Assembly: GCF_003641145.1 (NCBI RefSeq)
Contig: NZ_CP032744.1
Span: 620,001-684,000, forward strand
From: Lactiplantibacillus paraplantarum
Lineage (GTDB): Bacteria; Bacillota; Bacilli; Lactobacillales; Lactobacillaceae
Direction: 5' to 3'
Length of the DNA: 64,000 nucleotides
In this document: piece after piece, positions 7,909-18,371 of the stretch
How positions within the stretch are numbered: the stretch's first letter is position 1
How the letters are laid out: every line of letters starts with the position of its first letter
Notes under the pieces: generated by a model
Seen by the model: the letters and a program-made list of their open reading frames with translations, nothing else
What the model was told of the DNA's origin: nothing
The model's database searches: none
Position numbers and translations under genes: made by a program

Positions 7909-8605
7909 TAATACGCGTTGTGCTAGTTAATTATTCGTGAAGCATGATTTAAATGTGCCGCTTGGTTAGAGTCAAAAACAGCCAGCTCAGACCCGCTGGA
8001 AACAGTTCGAGTTCGTGTAAACCTGCTTAGTTCGCGCTTTCTACGCCGATTTCCAGACATTTCTGCCAATTTCTGGAACGCGATAGACACAGATTTAAGC
8101 CGCAAACCACGTCTTAAATACTGGTCTTCCACGGGTTATACAATATTGTCGAAACGTGTTCGGGTCAGACAGGAACTTCTGGTTAGCTAGGCTAATCCTA
8201 AGTTCCAACCCGTCTGAACCTTACACTCTCGAAGTGCTGAGCATTGTCAGAACTACCTTTCAGTTGGACAGTGTTCGAATGGCAGATATGGACGTACCTA
8301 TATTTTGATGGACTGATTGTTATTTTCCTTAATGGTCATTTTGTTAGCTAACTATCAGACTGAGAATGATATTGTGGCAATTCAACTATTTTTCAATCAC
8401 CGTATTAGTATTGAAATGTCCTAAAATGGTCAATGACAATTTACTGTTTAATCAAAGTCCTGGTATCAAAACATTCAGCGACTATTTGTATTAAATTGAG
8501 TGGTCGTTCATCAGCTATTCGAGCGGCACCCACCCCCGGAGGTCGGACTAGGGTGAGCATGTGTTGACGAATAGCAATCTAACCAAGCGGCCCGTTTTAA
8601 TCATA
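7909..8605. repeat. Non-coding repeat element, copy B (inverted and interrupted)
   Basis: This fills most of an 816-base gap. The left end (7909-7970) carries the same outer repeat as copy A (AATACGCGTTGTG, TAGTTA, CATGATT), and GCCGCTTGGTTAGA at its inner edge is the exact complement of TCTAACCAAGCGGC at the right (8578-8591). 8033-8170 and 8528-8605 match copy A in reverse orientation. Between them, 8221-8527 has no match to copy A and no gene; it may be an insertion. The outermost part of the right end is missing. Confidence 0.75.
8163..8220 (+). repeat. Hairpin inside repeat copy B
   Basis: TCAGAC (8165-8170) pairs with GTCTGA (8212-8217), GGAACTT with AAGTTCC, and AGC with GCT around a short loop, giving one long imperfect stem. 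It occupies the place of the large hairpin in copy A but differs in sequence, so the structure may be kept while the sequence changes. Confidence 0.65.
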
Positions 8606-8648
8606 AGTGAGCTTAAAAAATAGTACGTATCGTAATATAATATCGTTC

Positions 8649-8685
8649 AAAGCGCTCCGGTTTGCGTCTCCGGGGCGCTTTTGTT
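8649..8685 (+). terminator. Terminator
   Basis: AAAGCGCTCCGG pairs with CCGGGGCGCTTT around TTTGCGTCT, followed by TTTTGTT. It lies 750 bases past the MFS gene, so it either ends transcription through repeat B or protects the next gene. A TATAAT at 8636-8641 just before it has no good -35. Confidence 0.8.
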
Positions 8686-8711
8686 ACACTTAGGCCAAAT
8701 TAGATCAAGGG

Positions 8712-9371
8712 ATGGTGGTTGCAATGGGGATGCATCAATATTTACAGAGTTTAAGTAATTTAGAAACGATTCAACGGGCACCAGGTTTCTTTAAGTATCA
8801 AAATCATTCGGTTGCGGCGCACTCATTCAAAGTTGCCGAAGTGGCCCAATTCTTAGGTGACGTTGAAGAAAACGCTGGCCAGACTGTTGATTGGCGTGCT
8901 TTGTACGAAAAGGCGTTGAACCACGACTATAATGAACGGTTTATCGGTGACATTAAGACACCGGTCAAATATGCAACCCCAACCTTACGGACGATGCTAG
9001 CGGATGTTGAGCATAAACTGTCACAAAATTTTGTGCAAAATGAGATTCCAGCCGAATTTCAGGCGGCCTATTCGCGGCGTCTCTCAGAAGGTAAAGATGA
9101 AACTTTGGAAGGCCAGATCTTGTCGGTGGCGGATAAGATCGACTTGTTGTACGAGTCATTTGGTGAAATTCAAAAAGGTAATCCTGAGCCAGTTTTTACG
9201 GACATTTATCAAGAAAGCTTAAAAACAATCGTCGCCTTTAAAAAGATGACTAGTGTTCAATATTTCCTAAAAGCAGTATTACCAGAGATGTTAGCGGAGC
9301 CATTTACACATCAAGATCAATTACAGGCCCTGACGACTCAAATTTTGACGGCTGTGCCGCAATCTGATTAA
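8712..9371 (+). CDS. HD-domain phosphohydrolase (YfbR-like 5'-nucleotidase)
   Basis: Cytoplasmic HD-superfamily protein of up to 219 residues. Metal ligands are visible in order: HSFKVAEVAQ (first His), NHDYNE (the HD pair), GDIKTPVKY, which is close to the conserved motif of YfbR-type deoxynucleoside 5'-monophosphatases, and VADKIDLL (a late Asp). A role in removing nucleoside monophosphates is likely by family, but the substrate is inferred. The start is uncertain: ATG 8712 has AAGGG too close, while ATG 8724 has GGTGG five bases upstream and may be the true one. The SOS-type region of uvrB follows directly. Confidence 0.8.
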   Translation: MVVAMGMHQYLQSLSNLETIQRAPGFFKYQNHSVAAHSFKVAEVAQFLGDVEENAGQTVDWRALYEKALNHDYNERFIGDIKTPVKYATPTLRTMLADVEHKLSQNFVQNEIPAEFQAAYSRRLSEGKDETLEGQILSVADKIDLLYESFGEIQKGNPEPVFTDIYQESLKTIVAFKKMTSVQYFLKAVLPEMLAEPFTHQDQLQALTTQILTAVPQSD

Positions 9372-9374
9372 TGG

Positions 9375-9400
9375 CGAAAGTATGTTCGATGTGCTAAAAT
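9375..9400 (+). promoter_or_regulatory. LexA (SOS) box and -10 for uvrBA
   Basis: CGAAAGTATGTTCG (9375-9388) matches the Gram-positive LexA/DinR consensus CGAACRNRYGTTYG at 13 of 14 positions. It is followed by a TAAAAT (9395-9400) that could be the -10. uvrB is a classic SOS gene, which supports the call. Confidence 0.75.
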
Positions 9401-9418
9401 TAAATGCGATTTGAATGT

Positions 9419-9449
9419 GATAGGGAAGCGCGGGCTTGCCTATTTTTTA
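9419..9449 (+). terminator. Terminator-like hairpin between HD gene and uvrB
   Basis: ATAGGGAAGC pairs with GCTTGCCTAT with one mismatch around GCGG, followed by six T. It ends the HD gene, but it also lies downstream of the LexA-box promoter and so within the uvrB leader if that promoter is used. Confidence 0.75.
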
Positions 9450-9519
9450 TGGTGCGACAGCAAGCTTTAGTTAGCAACAGATGATATGAACGGGTGACCG
9501 TTTCAAAGGAGGACTACGT

Positions 9520-11523
9520 TTGATTGATCGGGTAGATAATAATCATTTTGACTTAGTTTCGGATTACCAACCAACGGGCGATCAACCCCAAGCAATTAAG
9601 CAACTAACTGCTGGTATTGAAGCCGGCGAAAAGGAGCAGATTCTGCTAGGGGCAACTGGGACTGGGAAGACATTTACAATTTCGAATGTGATTGCACAAG
9701 TAAATAAACCGACACTGATCTTGTCGCATAACAAGACGTTAGCAGGACAATTATACGGGGAATTCAAGAAGTTTTTCCCAAACAACGCCGTTGAATATTT
9801 CGTGAGTTATTACGATTATTATCAACCTGAAGCATACGTGCCTTCGAGTGATACTTATATCGAAAAGGATTCAGCAATTAACGATGAAATTGACAAGTTA
9901 CGGCATTCGGCAACTAGCTCGTTACTGGAACGTAATGATGTAATTGTCGTGGCATCGGTTTCCAGTATTTTTGGTTTAGGGGATCCTCACGAGTATCAAG
10001 ATCACGTGGTATCACTGCGGGTCGGCATGGAGATTGATCGTAACGACCTATTGCGTAAATTAGTCGATATTCAGTTTGATCGCAACGACATTGACTTTCA
10101 GCGGGGGCGTTTCCGGGTTCATGGGGATGTCGTGGAAATCTTTCCAGCATCGCGTGATGACCACGCGTTGCGCGTTGAATTCTTTGGTGATGAGATCGAC
10201 CGAATTCGCGAAATTGATGCTTTGACCGGCGAGATTGTTGCCGATCGCGAACACGTTGCTATCTTCCCGGCGACCCACTTTATGACGAACGATGCGATTA
10301 TGGAACACGCTATTAAAGGCATTGAGGACGAACTGGATGGCCGTTTGAAGGAATTAACAGCTGATGGTAAGTTACTAGAAGCGCAGCGACTTAAGCAACG
10401 GACAACTTATGATATCGAAATGCTGAAAGAAATGGGCTACACTAGCGGTATTGAAAATTATTCGCGCTTCATGGATGGTCGTAAACCCGGTGAACCGCCG
10501 TATACATTACTGGATTTCTTCCCGAAGGACTTTTTACTAGTGGTCGATGAGTCGCACGTGACGATGCCACAGGTTCGAGGGATGTATAACGGGGACCGGG
10601 CACGTAAGCAAATGTTAGTCGATTATGGTTTCCGGTTGCCTAGTGCGCTGGATAATCGACCACTGAAGCTTGAAGAAGTGGAACAACATATTAATCAAGT
10701 TGTTTATATGTCGGCGACGCCCGGGCCTTATGAAATGGACCGTACGAAACACGTGGCCCAACAAATTATTCGACCGACTGGCCTGCTAGATCCAACGATT
10801 GAAGTCCGACCAATTATGGGCCAAATTGATGACTTAGTGGGTGAAATCAATAAGCGAATTGAAGTTAACGAACGGGTCTTTGTAACTACGTTGACCAAGA
10901 AAATGGCGGAGGATTTAACTGACTACCTCAAGGATTTAGGAATCAAGGTGCGGTACTTGCACAGTGATATTAAGACGTTGGAACGGACGCAGATCATTCG
11001 AGATTTACGATTAGGAAAGTTCGACGTATTAGTTGGAATCAACTTGTTGCGGGAAGGGATCGATGTCCCAGAAGTTTCATTAGTGGCGATACTGGATGCC
11101 GATAAGGAAGGGTTCCTCCGCAACGAACGTTCATTGATTCAAACGATCGGTCGGGCGGCTCGTAATGAACATGGTTCAGTGATTATGTATGCTGATAAAA
11201 CGACTGATTCAATGCAGGCGGCGATCGATGAGACCGCGCGTCGTCGGGCCGTACAGATGAAGTATAATGAAGATCATCATATTACACCACATACTATCAA
11301 GAAAGCTATTCCAGAATTAATTGCTTCGACGAAGACCACTGAAGACACTGGTAAGAAGGACGATTTCCTAGAAACTGATTTTGATGATATGACCCATGAA
11401 CAACAGTTAGATATGATTAGTAAGCTAGAAGAACAGATGAAGACCGCCGCTAAGAAGCTCGACTTTGAACAAGCTGCGACGCTACGTGATACGGTCATGG
11501 AACTAAAAGCACAGATTAGCTAG
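9520..11523 (+). CDS. uvrB: Excinuclease ABC subunit B
   Basis: DNA-damage recognition helicase of nucleotide excision repair; it works with UvrA and UvrC in the cytoplasm. The Walker A motif GATGTGKT is at residues 44-51, the beta-hairpin that probes damaged DNA ([12 protein letters not shown]) near residue 95, the DEAD-like VVDESH near 340, helicase motif VI (QTIGRAARN) near 545, and a C-terminal UVR domain ([20 protein letters not shown]) that contacts UvrC. 667 residues is normal length. It starts at TTG 9520 with AAAGGAGGA six bases upstream. A short inverted repeat (AACGG/CCGTT, 9489-9502) lies just before the ribosome site. Operon with uvrA, 34 bases apart; SOS control is likely. Confidence 0.97.
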   Translation: MIDRVDNNHFDLVSDYQPTGDQPQAIKQLTAGIEAGEKEQILLGATGTGKTFTISNVIAQVNKPTLILSHNKTLAGQLYGEFKKFFPNNAVEYFVSYYDYYQPEAYVPSSDTYIEKDSAINDEIDKLRHSATSSLLERNDVIVVASVSSIFGLGDPHEYQDHVVSLRVGMEIDRNDLLRKLVDIQFDRNDIDFQRGRFRVHGDVVEIFPASRDDHALRVEFFGDEIDRIREIDALTGEIVADREHVAIFPATHFMTNDAIMEHAIKGIEDELDGRLKELTADGKLLEAQRLKQRTTYDIEMLKEMGYTSGIENYSRFMDGRKPGEPPYTLLDFFPKDFLLVVDESHVTMPQVRGMYNGDRARKQMLVDYGFRLPSALDNRPLKLEEVEQHINQVVYMSATPGPYEMDRTKHVAQQIIRPTGLLDPTIEVRPIMGQIDDLVGEINKRIEVNERVFVTTLTKKMAEDLTDYLKDLGIKVRYLHSDIKTLERTQIIRDLRLGKFDVLVGINLLREGIDVPEVSLVAILDADKEGFLRNERSLIQTIGRAARNEHGSVIMYADKTTDSMQAAIDETARRRAVQMKYNEDHHITPHTIKKAIPELIASTKTTEDTGKKDDFLETDFDDMTHEQQLDMISKLEEQMKTAAKKLDFEQAATLRDTVMELKAQIS

Positions 11524-11557
11524 CAAGTTGCTGGCTTGAGATTGAGGAGGTCTTTTT

Positions 11558-14413
11558 TTGGCAAATGATAAGATTGTCATTCATGGTGCGCGAGCCCATA
11601 ACTTAAAGGATATCGATGTCACCATTCCCCGTGATAAATTAGTCGTAATTACGGGGTTATCTGGCTCTGGTAAGAGCTCATTAGCGTTTGATACGTTGTA
11701 CGCGGAAGGACAACGTCGGTATGTGGAAAGCCTGTCAGCGTACGCGCGTCAATTCTTAGGGCAGATGCAAAAACCAGATGTTGATTCGATTGACGGGCTT
11801 AGTCCGGCTATTTCGATTGACCAAAAAACCACGTCGAAAAATCCCCGGTCAACGGTCGGAACCGTCACCGAAATCAATGACTACTTACGGTTATTGTGGG
11901 CACGAGTCGGGGAACCAATCTGTCCAAATGATGGGACACCGATTGCAAGTCAGACCGTTGAGCAGATGGTTGACCGGATTCAAAAATTACCAGAGCGAAC
12001 GAAGTTACAGATCTTATCGCCGATTGTCCGCCAGAAAAAGGGTGAGCATAAAAAGATCTTTGAAAAGATCAAACGAGAAGGTTTTGTACGTGTCCGCGTT
12101 GATGGTGAAACTCATGATATCAGTGAGACCTTTGAACTGAACAAGAATCAACAGCATACAATTGAAATTGTTATCGACCGAATTGTCGTGAAGTCTGGCG
12201 ATCGTTCCCGGTTGTTTGACTCCTTTGAAGCGGCATTACGATTGAGTGGCGGCTATGCGATTGCGGATGTGATTGGCGACGAGCCCATCATGTTTTCAGA
12301 ACATTATGCCTGTCCAATCTGTGGGTTTACCGTCGGCGAGCTTGAACCCCGTCTATTCTCGTTCAATGCGCCCCAGGGAGCTTGCCCAGACTGTGAAGGG
12401 CTAGGAATTAAGTTGGAGGTCGATGAGGATCTCGTGGTTCCTGACAAATCCCTGACTTTGGCCGAGGGTGCTTTAGCACCTTGGAATCCAATCAGTTCTC
12501 AGTACTATCCCGAAATGTTGAAGCAAGCCTGCGAACAGTTAGCAATTCCGATGGATGTCCCGTATGAGGATTTGTCCAAGGCTGACCAACAAACGGTTCT
12601 TTATGGTTCCAACGGCAAGACCTTCCATTTCCACTATCAAAATGACTTTGGTGGTGTGCGGGATGTTGACGCAGTCTTTGAAGGCGTCATTAATAATGTT
12701 GATCGCCGTTATCATGAAACCAATAGTGATTTTACACGCGATGTCATGCGTAAATACATGACGGAACTCACTTGTCAGACTTGTCATGGGTTCCGGTTAA
12801 ATCGTAAGGCCCTATCAGTTAAAGTCGGTGGCGAACATATCGGAATGGTTTCTGACTTAGCAATCGGCAAGGAACTTGATTTCTTCAATGGGTTGAGCTT
12901 GTCAGAACAAAGCCTGGTAATTGCCAAGCCCATCTTAAAGGAAATTCGGGATCGGCTGTCTTTCTTGCAAAATGTGGGGCTAGCGTATTTGACGTTAAGC
13001 CGTTCTGCGCGAACGTTATCTGGTGGGGAAGCTCAACGGATTCGGTTGGCGACTCAGATTGGCTCTAATTTATCCGGCGTACTCTATATTTTGGACGAGC
13101 CATCGATTGGTCTTCATCAGCGCGATAATGACCGGTTGATTGGTTCCTTGAAGAAGATGCGTGATCTGGGCAATACCTTAATCGTGGTTGAACACGATGA
13201 AGATACGATGCGTGCGGCTGATTACATTGTTGATATTGGCCCCGGTGCTGGTGAAAATGGCGGTGAAGTAATGGCAGCCGGAACGCCGAAGCAGGTGGCG
13301 CGTTCACGTAAGTCATTGACTGGTCAATATTTATCTGGCAAACGGTTTATTCCATTACCTGAATCTCGGCGTCCCGGTAATGGCAAGAAGATTCGGATTA
13401 CCGGCGCGGCTGAAAATAATCTCAAAAAAATCGATGTTGATTTTCCTTTGGGCGAATTTGTCGTGGTCACGGGGGTCTCTGGTTCTGGTAAGTCGACACT
13501 AGTTAATGACGTCTTAAAACGAGTCTTGGCACAAAAGTTGAATCGGAATTCGGAAAAACCTGGTAAGTACAAGAGCGTTAGTGGCATTAAAAATATTGAA
13601 CGGTTAGTTAATATTGACCAAAGCCCGATTGGACGAACACCACGCAGTAACCCGGCTACCTATACTGGCGTTTTCGACAATATTCGTGACTTGTTTGCGC
13701 AAACAAATGAAGCCAAATTACGTGGGTATAAGAAGGGACGCTTTAGCTTTAATACTAAGGGTGGCCGCTGTGAAGCCTGTCATGGTGATGGTATTTTGAA
13801 GATTGAAATGAATTTCTTGCCCGATGTCTTCGTACCGTGTGAGGTTTGCCATGGTCAACAGTATAATTCAGAAACGTTAGAAGTTGAATATAAAGGGAAA
13901 AATATTGCGGATGTCTTAAAAATGACGGCTTCAGAAGCTGTTAAGTTCTTTGAACCAATTCCTAAGATTCGGCGCAAATTACAAACGCTAGTTGATGTTG
14001 GTTTAGGGTATGTTAAGTTGGGCCAACCCGCAACCACTTTATCAGGAGGGGAAGCCCAACGGATGAAGTTAGCTTCCGAATTGCATAAGCAACAAGCGGG
14101 TAAGAATTTCTATATTCTAGACGAACCAACAACTGGGCTGCATAGTGAAGATATTCGGCGGTTAATTGGGGTCTTGGATCGGTTAGTGGATGCAGGTAAC
14201 ACGGTGTTGATTATTGAACATAATCTGGATGTCGTGAAGTCAGCGGATTATTTGATTGATTTAGGACCAGAAGGTGGCGATGGCGGTGGGACGGTCGTGG
14301 CCACCGGTACTCCGGAACAAGTGGCTGAGGTAGCTGAAAGTTATACTGGCCAATACTTGAAACCAGTCTTGGAACGTGACCGGGCCCGTGAAGCAACTGT
14401 ACCTGCTAAATAG
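11558..14413 (+). CDS. uvrA: Excinuclease ABC subunit A
   Basis: ATPase that loads UvrB on damaged DNA, 951 residues. It has two ABC modules: Walker [10 protein letters not shown] at residues 33-41 and GVSGSGKST near 640, each with an LSGGEAQR signature. Each module carries a zinc site: CPIC...CPDC near 250-280, and CEAC...CEVC near 740-767. The start is TTG 11558, seven bases after TTGAGGAGG; the protein begins [17 protein letters not shown] as in other UvrA proteins. It is co-transcribed with uvrB. Nothing unusual is seen. Confidence 0.98.
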   Translation: MANDKIVIHGARAHNLKDIDVTIPRDKLVVITGLSGSGKSSLAFDTLYAEGQRRYVESLSAYARQFLGQMQKPDVDSIDGLSPAISIDQKTTSKNPRSTVGTVTEINDYLRLLWARVGEPICPNDGTPIASQTVEQMVDRIQKLPERTKLQILSPIVRQKKGEHKKIFEKIKREGFVRVRVDGETHDISETFELNKNQQHTIEIVIDRIVVKSGDRSRLFDSFEAALRLSGGYAIADVIGDEPIMFSEHYACPICGFTVGELEPRLFSFNAPQGACPDCEGLGIKLEVDEDLVVPDKSLTLAEGALAPWNPISSQYYPEMLKQACEQLAIPMDVPYEDLSKADQQTVLYGSNGKTFHFHYQNDFGGVRDVDAVFEGVINNVDRRYHETNSDFTRDVMRKYMTELTCQTCHGFRLNRKALSVKVGGEHIGMVSDLAIGKELDFFNGLSLSEQSLVIAKPILKEIRDRLSFLQNVGLAYLTLSRSARTLSGGEAQRIRLATQIGSNLSGVLYILDEPSIGLHQRDNDRLIGSLKKMRDLGNTLIVVEHDEDTMRAADYIVDIGPGAGENGGEVMAAGTPKQVARSRKSLTGQYLSGKRFIPLPESRRPGNGKKIRITGAAENNLKKIDVDFPLGEFVVVTGVSGSGKSTLVNDVLKRVLAQKLNRNSEKPGKYKSVSGIKNIERLVNIDQSPIGRTPRSNPATYTGVFDNIRDLFAQTNEAKLRGYKKGRFSFNTKGGRCEACHGDGILKIEMNFLPDVFVPCEVCHGQQYNSETLEVEYKGKNIADVLKMTASEAVKFFEPIPKIRRKLQTLVDVGLGYVKLGQPATTLSGGEAQRMKLASELHKQQAGKNFYILDEPTTGLHSEDIRRLIGVLDRLVDAGNTVLIIEHNLDVVKSADYLIDLGPEGGDGGGTVVATGTPEQVAEVAESYTGQYLKPVLERDRAREATVPAK

Positions 14414-14473
14414 GTGGCAATGTGCTACACTTGAGTTTGTAATGTAATTTTAATTTAGAGGAGTTGTTTGTAC

Positions 14474-14950
14474 ATGGCTAAAGTAGAAAGTTTTACATTA
14501 GATCATACCAAAGTTTTAGCACCTTATGTTCGTAAAATTACGGTGGAAAATGGTCCTAAGGGTGATGCCATCACTAATTTTGATTTGCGGTTAGTTCAAC
14601 CTAATAAGACTGCGATTGATACAGCGGGCTTACACACGATTGAACACATGTTAGCTGGATTATTGCGTGATCGGATGGATGGCGTGATCGACTGCTCACC
14701 ATTTGGTTGCCGGACTGGTTTTCATTTGATCACTTGGGGTGAACATGACACCGTGGAAGTTGCTAAGGCATTGAAGTCCTCATTAGAATTCATTGCTGGT
14801 CCAGCTAAGTGGGAAGATGTTCAAGGAACGACGATTGATAGTTGTGGGAATTATAAGGATCATTCGTTGTTCTCAGCTAAGGAATGGGCTAAGCTGATCT
14901 TATCACAAGGAATTTCATCGGATCCATTCGTTCGCAAAGTCGTTGAATAG
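14474..14950 (+). CDS. luxS: S-ribosylhomocysteine lyase
   Basis: Converts S-ribosylhomocysteine to homocysteine and DPD, the precursor of autoinducer-2, in the activated methyl cycle. Metal ligands are in HTIEH (His 54 and His 58) and at Cys 124 in [10 protein letters not shown]; the catalytic Cys is in SPFGCRTGF (Cys 79). 158 residues is the usual length. ATG 14474 is preferred over TTG 14468 because GAGGAG sits about 10 bases before the ATG and the family begins MAKVES-F. Single gene followed by a strong terminator. The promoter is not clear from sequence. Confidence 0.97.
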   Translation: MAKVESFTLDHTKVLAPYVRKITVENGPKGDAITNFDLRLVQPNKTAIDTAGLHTIEHMLAGLLRDRMDGVIDCSPFGCRTGFHLITWGEHDTVEVAKALKSSLEFIAGPAKWEDVQGTTIDSCGNYKDHSLFSAKEWAKLILSQGISSDPFVRKVVE

Positions 14951-14990
14951 TCTGAAATTTTAAAATTAAGCGTAGTTGATAGTGCTAATC

Positions 14991-15035
14991 AAAATGGGTC
15001 TAACTTTCGGTAACCGAAAGCTAGACCCATTTTTT
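14991..15035 (+). terminator. luxS terminator
   Basis: AAAATGGGTCTAACTTTCG pairs with CGAAAGCTAGACCCATTTTT around GTAAC, with one internal mismatch, and is followed by a T-run. Confidence 0.92.
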
Positions 15036-15102
15036 GATGAACATTCAAGTAGCAGATCAAGCTGAGGTGCACGAATTTATGTGGCATGAATTCTTGTCAG
15101 AA

Positions 15103-15262
15103 GATGTCAATTAGTTAGAGACTTGTTCGTCAGTATGCGCGTACCTAGTTCCGATCTCCAGGGCGGGGTACCGATCGTTACAAACAACGTGCTTGTCATC
15201 GATTGGCACTCACGCAGCAAAATACCGCGTCGTCTCAAACACGGGTCTTATTCTCAGTCGGC
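15103..15262. repeat. Non-coding repeat element, copy C (truncated)
   Basis: Direct match to copy A: TTCGTCAGTAT, GCGCGT, CCTAG, CCGA, ACTCACGCAG and GGGTCTT recur in the same order and spacing as in 5351-5495. The outer terminal repeats and the 5571-5712 segment are missing. It lies in a 569-base gap between luxS and argG. Confidence 0.7.
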
Positions 15263-15373
15263 CACTTTTGACTTTAAGGTTGAGTGGCGTCTGGTCATTA
15301 TCAGTAGCAACTAATATCATTTTGAAAATTAGAAATACTGAGTAAGATAATAATAAAAAATATGCTAATTCAA

Positions 15374-15434
15374 GTGAATATATGCATAAATATTCTTAAA
15401 TATAATGAATATTCCGTAAATAACGAATATTTCA
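15374..15434. promoter_or_regulatory. ArgR (ARG box) operator cluster
   Basis: AT-rich inverted half-sites of the ARG-box type: GTGAATATATGCATAAATATTC is spread over 15374-15395, and TGAATATTC, CGAATATTTCAC follow over 15405-15434. The consensus is TGAAT/ATTCA-like. They lie directly upstream of the -35 of argG, where ArgR with arginine would repress. Confidence 0.75.
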
Positions 15435-15443
15435 CGAAAATAG

Positions 15444-15472
15444 TTGCATAAAATTAAAGCCGGTGGTACGAT
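15444..15472 (+). promoter_or_regulatory. argGH promoter
   Basis: TTGCAT (15444-15449), exactly 17 bases, TACGAT (15467-15472), 48 bases before the argG start and directly downstream of the ARG boxes. Confidence 0.75.
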
Positions 15473-15519
15473 ACTGTCATTGAGAAAAGCAGTGATAAAA
15501 ATTTCGGAGGTACAAATCA

Positions 15520-16755
15520 ATGGTCAAACAAAATGATAAAATTATTCTCGCTTATTCTGGTGGTTTAGATACGTCAGTTGCTATTAGTTGGTTAAAAGAT
15601 AAGGGCTACGATGTTGTGGCTTGTGGTATCGATGTTGGTGAAGGTAAGGACATGGATGCTATCAAAGAAAAGGCATTGAAATTAGGGGCAGTTTCATCAT
15701 ATATGATTGACGCCAAGCAAGAATTTGCTGAAGAATATGCTTTGATTGCCTTGCAAGGGCACACCTTATATGAAGGGGAATATCCGTTAGTTTCAGCACT
15801 TTCACGGCCACTGATTGCCAAGAAGTTAGTGACGTTGGCCAAGCAAGAACACGCCGTAGCCATTGCTCATGGCTGTACTGGTAAGGGGAATGACCAAGTT
15901 CGGTTTGAAGTTGCGATTCATGCGTTGGCACCCGACATTAAGATTGAAGCGCCTGTTCGTGACTGGCACTGGTCACGGGAAGAAGAAATTGATTATGCCA
16001 AAGAACATAATATTCCCGTGCCAATCAATCTTGACAGTCCTTATTCCATCGATGAAAACTTATGGGGCCGGGCTAACGAATGTGGTATTTTAGAAGACCC
16101 GTGGCAAGGAGCGCCCGCCGATGCGTTTGATCGGACGAAAGCACTAGCTGACACACCGGACACGCCAACCACCCTTGAGATTACCTTTGAAGCCGGGGTG
16201 CCAGTCGCTCTGGATGGTGAATCTTTAAATCTAGCAGATCTGATAATCAAGTTAGATAAAATCGCTGGTGAACACGGGATTGGTCGGATTGACCATATTG
16301 AAAACCGGTTAGTCGGTATCAAATCTCGTGAAGTCTACGAAGCACCAGCCGCAACAGTTTTACTCAAAGCACATAAAGACTTAGAGGATTTAACGTTTGA
16401 ACGGGAATTAGCCCACTTTAAGCCAATTATTGAACAAAAATTAGCAGATACCATTTATAACGGTCTTTGGTTCTCACCGTTAATGGAAGCAATGGTTGCT
16501 TTCTTGAAGCAGACACAACAAGTGGTTAACGGTGTCGTTCGGGTACAGCTTTTCAAGGGCAATGTTATTACTGAAGGCCGGAAGTCACCTAACTCCCTTT
16601 ACGATACGAACTTAGCAACATACACTTCAGCAGATTCATTTGACCAGCAGGCGGCGGTTGGTTTTATCAAATTATGGGGCTTGCCAACGCAAGTCAACGC
16701 TCAGGTTCAAGCGAAGGCTAAGGCTGAAGCCAAGACCAATAAGGCCCACGCCTAA
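15520..16755 (+). CDS. argG: Argininosuccinate synthase
   Basis: Joins citrulline and aspartate with ATP in the seventh step of arginine synthesis. The P-loop-like ATP site AYSGGLDTS is at residues 11-19; [13 protein letters not shown] near residue 117 and [17 protein letters not shown] near residue 172 are conserved substrate regions. 411 residues is normal. Ribosome site CGGAGGT precedes the ATG. The stop overlaps the start of argH (ATGA), so the pair is translationally coupled. Upstream ARG boxes indicate arginine repression. Confidence 0.97.
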   Translation: MVKQNDKIILAYSGGLDTSVAISWLKDKGYDVVACGIDVGEGKDMDAIKEKALKLGAVSSYMIDAKQEFAEEYALIALQGHTLYEGEYPLVSALSRPLIAKKLVTLAKQEHAVAIAHGCTGKGNDQVRFEVAIHALAPDIKIEAPVRDWHWSREEEIDYAKEHNIPVPINLDSPYSIDENLWGRANECGILEDPWQGAPADAFDRTKALADTPDTPTTLEITFEAGVPVALDGESLNLADLIIKLDKIAGEHGIGRIDHIENRLVGIKSREVYEAPAATVLLKAHKDLEDLTFERELAHFKPIIEQKLADTIYNGLWFSPLMEAMVAFLKQTQQVVNGVVRVQLFKGNVITEGRKSPNSLYDTNLATYTSADSFDQQAAVGFIKLWGLPTQVNAQVQAKAKAEAKTNKAHA

Positions 16756-18158
16756 TGAGTACAAAGAAACTATGGGGTGGTCGTTTTACAGAAACGGGTG
16801 CCAAGTATGTTGATGACTTTGGGGCGTCCATTAGCTTCGACCAGCTGCTTGCCGCAGAAGATATTGCTGGTTCATTGGCACACGTTAAGATGTTGAAGAA
16901 GACGGGCATCTTACCTGCTCAAGATGTTGATCAGATTGTGGCTGGCCTAGAAACTTTGGCAGAACGCCAGAAACAGGGTAAGCTGGAATTTTCAACGGTC
17001 AACGAAGATATTCATATGAATATTGAATCATTATTAACTGAAGAAATTGGGCCGGTGGCTGGCAAATTGCACACAGCTCGTTCACGGAATGATCAAGTTG
17101 CTACGGATTTTCACTTGTATTTGAAGCATCAGCTACCGTTGATCTTAGACCGGCTACATGAGCTGGAAACGGTGTTGGTAGCTAAAGCGAGTGAAAACGT
17201 AGAGACGGTGATGCCAGGGTATACGCATTTGCAACACGCCCAACCGATTTCATATGCGCACTATTTGTTAGCTTATTATCAAATGTTCAAGCGTGACATG
17301 GACCGGTTTGAATTTAACATGCAACATACGGACATTTCGCCATTGGGTGCTGCTGCGCTAGCCGGGACGACTTTCCCAATTGATCGGGAATATAGTGCTA
17401 AATTATTAGGATTCAGTGAAGTTTATCATAATAGTTTAGATGCTGTTTCTGACCGAGACTTTGTCCTTGAATTTCTCAGCAACGCGTCAATTTTGATGAT
17501 GCACCTCTCGCGGTTTTGTGAAGAAATTGTCAGTTGGAGTAGTTATGAGTTCAAGTACATTAGCTTAAGTGATCAATTTTCAACTGGCAGTTCAATTATG
17601 CCGCAAAAGAAAAATCCGGATATGGCTGAATTGATTCGGGGCAAATCCGGGCGAGTCTACGGCAACCTAATGGGGCTATTGACCGTGATGAAGGGCATTC
17701 CATTGGCCTATAACAAGGATCTCCAGGAAGATAAAGAGGGGGCGTTTGATACCGTTACGACCGTGTTGACGAGTCTTCATGTCTTTACTGGAATGATAGC
17801 AACGTTGACGGTTAATGAAGACCGAATGGCGGATGCAACAACTAATGATTTCTCAAACGCGACTGAGTTAGCAGATTATCTTGCCAATAAAGGGATTCCA
17901 TTCCGCCAAGCACATGCGATTGTTGGCAAATTAGTCTTGGATGGCTTAAAAAAGAAGCGGCCATTGCAAGCAATTTCGCTCAGCGAGTATCAGGCTATCT
18001 CACCACTGATTCAAGAAGATGTTTATCATGATTTAGATGCTAAAGTTGCGGTGGAGCGGCGGCATTCACTTGGTGGTACTGGTTTTGATCAAATTAAGCA
18101 GGAATTGCAACGGGCACAAGCGCAATTGGCAGCTTACCAATCAGCAACCATCGATTAA
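16755..18158 (+). CDS. argH: Argininosuccinate lyase
   Basis: Splits argininosuccinate into arginine and fumarate, the last step of arginine synthesis. It belongs to the fumarase/aspartase superfamily: the signature [12 protein letters not shown] lies near residue 277, [10 protein letters not shown] near 107 and YTHLQHAQP near 155. 467 residues is usual. It overlaps argG by one base of ATG/TAA and ends at a terminator, so argGH is a two-gene operon. Confidence 0.97.
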   Translation: MSTKKLWGGRFTETGAKYVDDFGASISFDQLLAAEDIAGSLAHVKMLKKTGILPAQDVDQIVAGLETLAERQKQGKLEFSTVNEDIHMNIESLLTEEIGPVAGKLHTARSRNDQVATDFHLYLKHQLPLILDRLHELETVLVAKASENVETVMPGYTHLQHAQPISYAHYLLAYYQMFKRDMDRFEFNMQHTDISPLGAAALAGTTFPIDREYSAKLLGFSEVYHNSLDAVSDRDFVLEFLSNASILMMHLSRFCEEIVSWSSYEFKYISLSDQFSTGSSIMPQKKNPDMAELIRGKSGRVYGNLMGLLTVMKGIPLAYNKDLQEDKEGAFDTVTTVLTSLHVFTGMIATLTVNEDRMADATTNDFSNATELADYLANKGIPFRQAHAIVGKLVLDGLKKKRPLQAISLSEYQAISPLIQEDVYHDLDAKVAVERRHSLGGTGFDQIKQELQRAQAQLAAYQSATID

Positions 18159-18198
18159 TTAATGTTTATCAATTTGACCATTGATATTATTTTCGAAG

Positions 18199-18242
18199 CG
18201 ACCTCTAAGTGGCGGATTATCGACACTTAGCGGCCGTTTTTA
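18199..18242 (+). terminator. argGH terminator
   Basis: CGACCTCTAAGTG pairs with CACTTAGCGGCCG (two mismatches) around a 12-base loop, followed by TTTTT. Confidence 0.82.
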
Positions 18243-18371
18243 GTATGAAATATAGTAATAATCGGCGTTTTAGAAAATCCTTAAGCTGCAATAAAGTCTA
18301 TCAGAAAAATTGGAAACTCTTACATTAACTGGTAAGATGGAATTAATATCGGATATGGGAGATGTTGATGT

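Noticed and set aside
8636..8641. TATAAT before the terminator at 8649
   Set aside because: No -35 at a usable distance, and it would give an RNA made only of the terminator hairpin.
15123..15314. 63-codon frame in the luxS-argG gap
   Set aside because: It coincides with repeat copy C and has no ribosome site or conserved pattern.
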